From an uncultured Eubacteriales bacterium (lineage in GTDB: Bacteria > Bacillota_A > Clostridia > Christensenellales > Aristaeellaceae): a DNA stretch of 8,907 nucleotides. The stretch lies in the NCBI GenBank assembly GCA_902766515.1, contig CACXEB010000267.1, positions 1 to 8,907 of the forward strand. The letters are read 5' to 3'. Below, one piece after another: positions 4,399 to 8,907 of this stretch. Within the stretch, counting starts at the first letter, position 1. Every line of letters begins with the position of its first letter. Made by a program: the position numbers and the translations under genes. The notes below the pieces were generated by a model. It saw only the letters and a list, made by a program, of their open reading frames with translations. It was not told the origin of the DNA and did not search any database.

Positions 4399-6447
4399 TT
4401 GATATCCATTCTCTGGCTGGCGCTGTACCTGGCGTCCGGCAACCTGATCACCCGCTGGCTGCTGCCCCGGCAGCGGACGGTCATCCGCTGCTGGCTGGGG
4501 ACGGCCCTCGGCGTGATGCTGATGATGTGGCTGCCCGCGCTCTGCGCGTTCGGGCTCCGGTTTTCCACCGCCGCGCACTGGGTCAGCCTGGTCCCGCTGG
4601 GCCTGCTGACCGCCCTGTGCTGGCTGTGGCGCGACCGGCAGCCGCTGCGGGCCTGGAACGACGATGACCGGCGGAGCGTCCGCCTGCTGCTGGCCATGGC
4701 GCTGCCGCTGACCCTCCTGTCCTGCTGGCTCGTCTGGACGCATGACCTGAATCCCGCTCCGGACGGCAGCCTGCACACGGGACAGGCCACCTACGGCGAC
4801 CTGAGCCTGCACCTGAGCATCATCACCAGCCTGCGCGACGCGGCCTTTCCCGCCGATTACGCGATCATGCCGGGCCAGCGGCTGTCCTATCCCTTCCTGA
4901 CGGACAGCTTCACAACGTCCTTCATGCTGGGGGGCTGCTCGCTGCGCGCGGCGCTGCTGCTTTCCTCCGTCCCGATGCTCGCGCTGGTCTTCGCGGGCTA
5001 CACGCTGCTGTGCCAGCGGCTCTGCCGGACGCGGGCGGGCACGGTGCTGGCGGTCCTGCTGTTCTTCCTGAACGGCGGGCTCGGCTTTATGTACTCCCTC
5101 GACATGCTGTACGTGCCGCTGTCCTGGTACGACGGCTCCGATCAGCTGCACAACGCCCTGCAGTCGAACACCGGCCTCCTGGGCCGGCTGCGGACGATCA
5201 TGGACGGTTGGTACCAGACACCCACCAACCACGCGGAGTTTGATACCTACAACCTCCGCTGGAGCAACGTGATCGCCGACATGCTGATCCCCCAGCGCAC
5301 GACCATGGGCGGCTGGTCCATGCTGATGCCCTGCCTGTGGCTGCTTTCGGATACGGTCCTGACGGAAGGAAAAGCCCTGGCCGACGGCCAGCCTTCCCGG
5401 CTGAACCTCCGTCCGGTCGTCCTGCTGGGCGTCATGGCGGGGGCGCTGCCGATGGTGCACACCCATTCCTTCACCGCGCTGGCTTTCTGCTCCTTCGGGA
5501 TGCTGCTGTACAGCCTGGTCCCCGTGTTCAGCGCCCGGGCCTGGCGCCTGCTGACCGCCTGGGGCGTCTACGCGGGCATCGCGGCCGTGCTGGCCGTCCC
5601 CCAGCTGGTCCTCTGGACCTTTTCGCAGGCGCTCCAGCCCACGGACGGCTCGTCCTCCTTCCTCGCCTTCCAGTTCAACTGGGTCAACCATTACGAAGGC
5701 GGCCTGAAGGATGCCTACCTGTGGTTCTACCTGAAGAACGTCGGCCTGCCGTACCTGGTCATCCTGCTGGCGCTGTTCCAGAAGGACCGGCGCTGGCGGT
5801 GCCTGTTCAGCGGCGCGTTTGTGATCTACGTGATCGCGGAATTCATCCGGTTCCAGCCCAACGACTATGACAACAACAAGCTGTTCTACGTGTGGTACAT
5901 GCTGTGCGCGCCCATCGTCGGCGACTGCCTGACCGGCCTCTGGCACAAGCTCAAGGGCGTGCGCGCCCGGCCGGTGCTGGCCGTGCTGTGCTGCGTCGTC
6001 TGCTTCCTGTCCGGGTCCCTGTCCGTCGCCCACGAATGCGTGACCGACTGGCAGCTGTACAGCGCAGAGGACGTCGAGACGGCCCGATACATCGAAGAGA
6101 ACCTGCCCGCGCATGCCGTGTTCATGACCGGGCGGCAGCACCTGAACCCCGTCGCCTCCCTGGCCGGCCGCACCATCGTCTGCGGGCCGGACCTCTGGCT
6201 GGTCTACCACGGGCTGGACGTGCGCGAGCGCAGCAACGACATCTGGCTGTATTATCAGGACCCGGAAAACTACGGGGACATCCTGGATAAATACGGCGTC
6301 GATTACATCCTGGTATCCGGCTGGGAACGGTCTGACCTGATCGTCAACGACGAAGCCCTGGACTGCCTGTTCCCGGTCCTGTACGAGAGCCGGTACGGCA
6401 CCCTGACCATCTACGACGCCACGAGGAGAAGGAATGAGGAAGAATGA
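4399..6447 (+). CDS. Polytopic membrane protein, GT-C glycosyltransferase-like
   Basis: The protein has 682 residues and about a dozen hydrophobic segments spread from residue 2 to about 545, followed by a soluble tail of about 130 residues. The first large loop holds YGDLSLHLS (132-140; D134, H138) and RLSYPF (161-166), resembling the acidic loop motif of GT-C membrane glycosyltransferases that use polyprenyl-phosphate sugars. The tail has ETARYIEENLPAHAVFMTG and HLNPVASLAGRTIVCG (about 560-595), then YGVDYILVSGWERSD, a pattern I associate with that superfamily. The TTG start at 4399 is supported by AGGAGG 5 bases upstream, and no better ATG is near. The last 14 bases overlap the next gene. 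Substrate and acceptor cannot be read, and a non-catalytic relative is possible. Confidence 0.6.
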   Translation: MISILWLALYLASGNLITRWLLPRQRTVIRCWLGTALGVMLMMWLPALCAFGLRFSTAAHWVSLVPLGLLTALCWLWRDRQPLRAWNDDDRRSVRLLLAMALPLTLLSCWLVWTHDLNPAPDGSLHTGQATYGDLSLHLSIITSLRDAAFPADYAIMPGQRLSYPFLTDSFTTSFMLGGCSLRAALLLSSVPMLALVFAGYTLLCQRLCRTRAGTVLAVLLFFLNGGLGFMYSLDMLYVPLSWYDGSDQLHNALQSNTGLLGRLRTIMDGWYQTPTNHAEFDTYNLRWSNVIADMLIPQRTTMGGWSMLMPCLWLLSDTVLTEGKALADGQPSRLNLRPVVLLGVMAGALPMVHTHSFTALAFCSFGMLLYSLVPVFSARAWRLLTAWGVYAGIAAVLAVPQLVLWTFSQALQPTDGSSSFLAFQFNWVNHYEGGLKDAYLWFYLKNVGLPYLVILLALFQKDRRWRCLFSGAFVIYVIAEFIRFQPNDYDNNKLFYVWYMLCAPIVGDCLTGLWHKLKGVRARPVLAVLCCVVCFLSGSLSVAHECVTDWQLYSAEDVETARYIEENLPAHAVFMTGRQHLNPVASLAGRTIVCGPDLWLVYHGLDVRERSNDIWLYYQDPENYGDILDKYGVDYILVSGWERSDLIVNDEALDCLFPVLYESRYGTLTIYDATRRRNEEE

Positions 6448-7900
6448 TTTCGCGCGCAGGGCGCTGGCCCTGTGCTGCCTGTGCGTCTGGCTGCTGGCGG
6501 GCGCGCGGGCAGAGAGCGTGCCCAGCGTCTACACCGCCGACGCCGTATTGTATGTGCCGGACTTTGACAGCGCGGCCCTGGTGGAGAAACCGCTGACCGC
6601 CATTGAGGTGCCCGCCAGCGGCACCCTGGAGCAGACGCTGCTCGACCTTCTGCTGGAAGAAATCGCTGCCAACGCGGACGGACAGTATGAGGCGATGCGG
6701 GACATCGGGCTGATGCCGCCCGGCTGCGTGCGCTCCCGCGACGTCGCCGTCATCCACCTGACCGGCGAGGCGGCGGCGCTGGATCCCCTCAGCCGCTTCA
6801 CCCTGTGCCAGGCGATCACAGGCACGGTATGCGGTCCCGGCGCGATCCGGGCCTGCCTGATCCTGTCCGACGGCCACGCGCTGGCCATGGACGAAGCCGG
6901 GAGCATCCCCGCCGGCGTCTTCATTCCGAACGCCTACAGCGATTCCCTGACCGCCCTGTCACAGCTCTTCCTGCGCCGGCCGGACGACAACGCCCCCGCC
7001 CAGTACCGGGGCACGGCCGCCCTCTTCTTCCCTACCTCCGCCGGCCACGGCATCGTGTGCGACACCCGGGCGCTGACCTTTGCGGCGGATGCGCCGGAGG
7101 AAAACGTGCTGACCATCCTCCGCGCCCTGTCCGAAACCGACCTGTTCGATATCCCCCAGGTGCCTGACCTGACCGCTTTCCTGACCGAGCCGCCGGCCGT
7201 CACGGTCGGCGACGACGGCACGCGCCTGCTGGTGCTCCGCTTTGACGCGACCCTGACCGAAGAGCTGTCCGGGCGCGGCATCCTCCGCTCCGTGATGATG
7301 GCGTCCATCACCTTCTCGATCCAGTGCTACCTGCCGTGGGTGGACGGCATCCGCTGTGAAATCGGCGGCGAGCCGATCCTGGGGATCGTCCCCGTCGGCC
7401 TGTACGACGGCGCGAACGAGGCCATCTCCTTCGAGCGCGGATACATGCTCTGGCAGGATTTCGCGCACTTCCTCCTGACCGACGTGCGCCTCTATTTCAT
7501 GGACGACCAGCGCCGGCTGACGCAGACATCCCGCTACATTCCCGCCGTGTGGGCGACCGACCCGATGCGCCTGCTGGGCCAGCTGTTCGTCGGCCCGACC
7601 TATTACGACGAGACCTCCGGCCTGCGGGCGATCTACGAAACCCCCGAGGCGCTGGAAGAGACCCTGACCGGCATCTCCTCCGGCCAGGACCTGCTGACCT
7701 TGGACTTCTCCGAGCCCTTCTGGATCAGCAGCGCGCATGACCTCCGCGACGAACAGAACGCCGTCTACGCCCTGGTCAATACCCTGACCGACCTGCCCTG
7801 GTGCAGCCGTGTCCTGCTGACCGTCAAGGGCAGCGCCCCCAAGGGCCTGCTGTCCTATGACACCGCCTTCATGAGAAGCGCGGACTACCAATCGCCCTGA
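6434..7900 (+). CDS. Secreted protein with three GerMN-like domains
   Basis: The protein has 488 residues. Residues 1-26 form a signal peptide ending ARA before E27; there is no lipobox cysteine, so it is exported rather than lipidated. Three segments share the GerMN layout of an aromatic LYF-type strand, an arginine/proline strand, a helix with a leucine pair and a vDlS-type strand. They begin at AVLYVP (37), AALFFP (195) and VRLYFM (351). The third is clearest, with IPAVW...LLGQLFVGPT (369-389), LTLDFSEPF (421-429) and NAVYALVNTLTDLP (442-455). GerMN domains occur in germination and sporulation proteins and in envelope lipoproteins. The ATG at 6434 follows GAGGAG, and the gene overlaps the membrane protein gene by 14 bases. 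A joint envelope role is inferred. The domain call rests on pattern recognition. Confidence 0.65.
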   Translation: MRKNDFARRALALCCLCVWLLAGARAESVPSVYTADAVLYVPDFDSAALVEKPLTAIEVPASGTLEQTLLDLLLEEIAANADGQYEAMRDIGLMPPGCVRSRDVAVIHLTGEAAALDPLSRFTLCQAITGTVCGPGAIRACLILSDGHALAMDEAGSIPAGVFIPNAYSDSLTALSQLFLRRPDDNAPAQYRGTAALFFPTSAGHGIVCDTRALTFAADAPEENVLTILRALSETDLFDIPQVPDLTAFLTEPPAVTVGDDGTRLLVLRFDATLTEELSGRGILRSVMMASITFSIQCYLPWVDGIRCEIGGEPILGIVPVGLYDGANEAISFERGYMLWQDFAHFLLTDVRLYFMDDQRRLTQTSRYIPAVWATDPMRLLGQLFVGPTYYDETSGLRAIYETPEALEETLTGISSGQDLLTLDFSEPFWISSAHDLRDEQNAVYALVNTLTDLPWCSRVLLTVKGSAPKGLLSYDTAFMRSADYQSP

Positions 7901-7919
7901 CACAAAGGAGGTGCGCCTG

Positions 7920-8141
7920 TTGAACGATTCAAGAAAGAAGATGATCGCGCCGGTGGCGATTACCGTGATATTCCTGGTGTATCTCGCCGCCTACATCGTC
8001 GCGCTCATCCTGTTCTCCAATATATACCTGATACCGCTTGCCATCCCCCTGGCCGCGCTGGGGATCGGCATGATCTTTACCCTGCGTTCGCGCATCAAAG
8101 AAATAAGGAGTGGTGAAGAAGATGATCTTGGTAACTACTGA
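7920..8141 (+). CDS. Small two-helix membrane protein, unknown function
   Basis: This protein of 73 residues has a basic N-terminus (NDSRKK), two hydrophobic helices (about 9-33 and 36-54) separated by a short NIYL turn, and a charged cytosolic tail (RSRIKEIRSGEEDD). The TTG at 7920 is preferred because AAAGGAGG (7904-7911) ends 8 bases before it; the in-frame GTG at 7911 lies inside the ribosome binding site itself. The gene begins 19 bases after the GerMN-type gene and overlaps the next gene by 20 bases, so it is almost certainly cotranscribed and coupled. I do not recognise the family. It could anchor or partner the YbjQ-type protein. Confidence 0.75.
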   Translation: MNDSRKKMIAPVAITVIFLVYLAAYIVALILFSNIYLIPLAIPLAALGIGMIFTLRSRIKEIRSGEEDDLGNY

Positions 8142-8433
8142 CACGATTCCGGGAAAGGACCTGGAACCCCTGGGCCTGGTGAAAGGCAGTACCATCCAGA
8201 CTGTCAACGCGTTCCGTGATATCGGCGCAGGCCTAAAAACGCTCGTCGGCGGCGAACTGACGAAGTACAACGAAATGATGAACAACGCCCGGGCGCTCGC
8301 CACCAAGCGGATGGTGGAAGAGGCGCAGTCCCTGGGCGCGGACGCCATCGTCTGCGTCCGTTACAGCTCCGCGTCGATCATGCAGAGCGCCGCGGAGGTC
8401 ATGGCCTATGGCACGGCGGTGAAGTTCAGGTAA
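8122..8433 (+). CDS. YbjQ/UPF0145 family protein
   Basis: This 103-residue protein matches the family along its whole length: ILVTTDTIPGKD (2-13), GLVKGSTIQ (18-26), the FRDIGAGLKTLVGGEL core (31-46), then EEAQSLGADAIVCVRY and ASIMQSAAEVMAYGTAVKF to the end. YbjQ proteins are small, form ring-like oligomers and are annotated as putative heavy-metal-binding proteins, but their function is unsettled. The ATG at 8122 is chosen over a GTG at 8113, which would sit 2 bases from AAGGAG (8105-8110) and would add residues not typical of the family. The gene is the last of the four-gene unit and overlaps the two-helix membrane protein gene. Confidence 0.9.
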   Translation: MILVTTDTIPGKDLEPLGLVKGSTIQTVNAFRDIGAGLKTLVGGELTKYNEMMNNARALATKRMVEEAQSLGADAIVCVRYSSASIMQSAAEVMAYGTAVKFR

Positions 8434-8471
8434 CGCCTGGGGGTTGGCCCCGGAGAAGGCACTGACGCATG

Positions 8472-8534
8472 AACCCGGAGGACGGCGGCAGGGGGAGTTG
8501 ATTTTCCCCTCCGCTGCGGTCCTCCGGGTTTTTT
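8472..8534 (+). terminator. Strong intrinsic terminator closing the 4399-8433 unit
   Basis: A perfect 12-bp stem pairs 8472-8483 with 8519-8530. Further pairing lies inside (GGGGA with TCCCC, GGCGGC region with GCTGC region), and six T end at 8534. This is a classic Rho-independent terminator 38 bases after the YbjQ-type stop. Confidence 0.9.
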
Positions 8535-8590
8535 CGGGTAAAAGTATGATGGCTCCGGCGCTGACCGGGTGATTTGTGACGCCACAGAAC

Positions 8591-8627
8591 GGATCCTTCT
8601 CGATCCGCTCCGCGGATGCTCAGGATG
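8591..8627 (-). repeat. REP-like palindromic element, inverted copy
   Basis: It starts GGATCCTTC and ends GCTCAGGATG. Read on the minus strand it begins CATCCTGAGC and ends AAGGATCC, matching the element at 8871-8901 at both ends. The centre is a perfect hairpin, ATCCGC (8603-8608), TCC, GCGGAT (8612-8617). This fits the intergenic repeat family with the CATCCTGAGC...GCGAAGGATC pattern seen in many bacterial genomes. Confidence 0.7.
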
Positions 8628-8665
8628 GGACGTATCCTGCCGCCTGTGGGGACGTATCCTGCCGC
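8627..8665 (+). repeat. Direct repeat of a 17-base unit with 22-base period
   Basis: GGGACGTATCCTGCCGC occurs at 8627-8643 and again at 8649-8665, with CTGTG between the copies. The first copy abuts the REP-like element. Two copies are too few for a CRISPR and no spacer array follows. Confidence 0.85.
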
Positions 8666-8870
8666 GTCCTGTGGACGATGAAGGCAGGAGAAGTCCCAGT
8701 GAGATACAGAGCACGTCGTGCGGCAGCATGACGGGCTACAATATCGAACTGAGACCAGAATTTGTTGGCTTAAGGATCATGATGTGTGCTTTCGCTGCTG
8801 TGCGCCGATAGCGGCTGTTTTCACCAAACATCTGATACTACAGGAATTTTTGAATCCTATAAACACCTGT
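8666..8870. other. Intergenic stretch between the two REP-like elements, no gene seen
   Basis: Short ORFs cross this stretch but none has a ribosome binding site or recognisable protein sequence, and the longest also runs through the repeats. The right half becomes AT-rich (around 8820-8865). A weak imperfect palindrome, AGGAATTTTTGAATCCT, lies at 8842-8858. No promoter or RNA gene could be supported. Confidence 0.6.
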
Positions 8871-8901
8871 CATCCTGAGCCGCGAAGCGAGCGAAGGATC
8901 C
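8871..8901 (+). repeat. REP-like palindromic element, direct copy
   Basis: It starts CATCCTGAGCCGCGAAGC and ends GCGAAGGATCC. ATCCT pairs with AGGAT at the ends, and CGC/GCG around GAA pair in the middle. It is the inverted counterpart of the element at 8591-8627. Confidence 0.75.
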
Positions 8902-8907
8902 AATCAG

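Noticed and set aside
3201..4790. 529-codon ORF on the minus strand
   Set aside because: Antisense to mgtE, rich in Gln/Arg/His/Asp and without domain motifs, and it spans the terminator region. It is a GC-driven shadow.
4384..6210. 608-codon ORF on the minus strand
   Set aside because: Antisense to the GT-C-like membrane gene, with biased low-complexity composition and no ribosome binding site or motif.
8627..8665. CRISPR array
   Set aside because: There are only two copies with a 5-base gap, no spacer-sized units and no cas gene.
8569..8811. 80-codon ORF on the plus strand
   Set aside because: It runs through the REP-like element and the direct repeat, starts inside the intergenic region without a ribosome binding site, and has no recognisable protein features.

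Overview
The window is GC-rich DNA with dense, short-spaced operons. It has AGGAGG-type ribosome binding sites, some TTG starts, and consensus sigma-A promoters with 17-bp spacers. Together with the MgtE, GerMN-type and stand-alone FAD synthetase proteins, this suggests a high-GC Clostridia-type Firmicute, probably an anaerobic gut or rumen lineage. The taxonomic placement is inference. No rRNA, tRNA, CRISPR or transposase gene is visible.

Left block, minus strand (1-2780). An L-rhamnose mutarotase (rhaM) with its own promoter is followed by a second promoter driving a two-gene unit. That unit is a short FAD synthetase (RibF N-terminal domain without the riboflavin kinase half) and a large membrane-anchored flavoprotein with an RnfG-like N-terminus and at least four tandem FMN-binding domains. 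The two genes overlap as ATGA. The pairing suggests that FAD made by the first enzyme supplies the ApbE-type covalent flavinylation of the second protein. The flavoprotein gene runs off the left edge, carries two near-identical 336/339-bp repeats, and contains a 15-base A run in its coding strand.

Centre (2746-4337, plus strand). A promoter diverging from that of rhaM drives a leader of about 195 nt and then mgtE, a magnesium transporter with CBS domains. The leader contains a possible 23-codon ORF, a nested stem domain, two mutually exclusive pairings and a hairpin that buries the mgtE ribosome binding site. It reads like a riboswitch or leader-peptide control region and does not look like the standard M-box to my eye. 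This is the most interesting candidate in the window.

Right block (4399-8433, plus strand). After a hairpin terminator with a weak T tract come four closely packed genes: a polytopic GT-C-like membrane protein, a secreted protein with three GerMN-like domains, a small two-helix membrane protein and a YbjQ/UPF0145 family protein. A strong terminator closes the unit at 8472-8534. The final 370 bases hold no convincing gene. They contain two inverted REP-like palindromes about 310 bp end to end and a 22-bp-period direct repeat.
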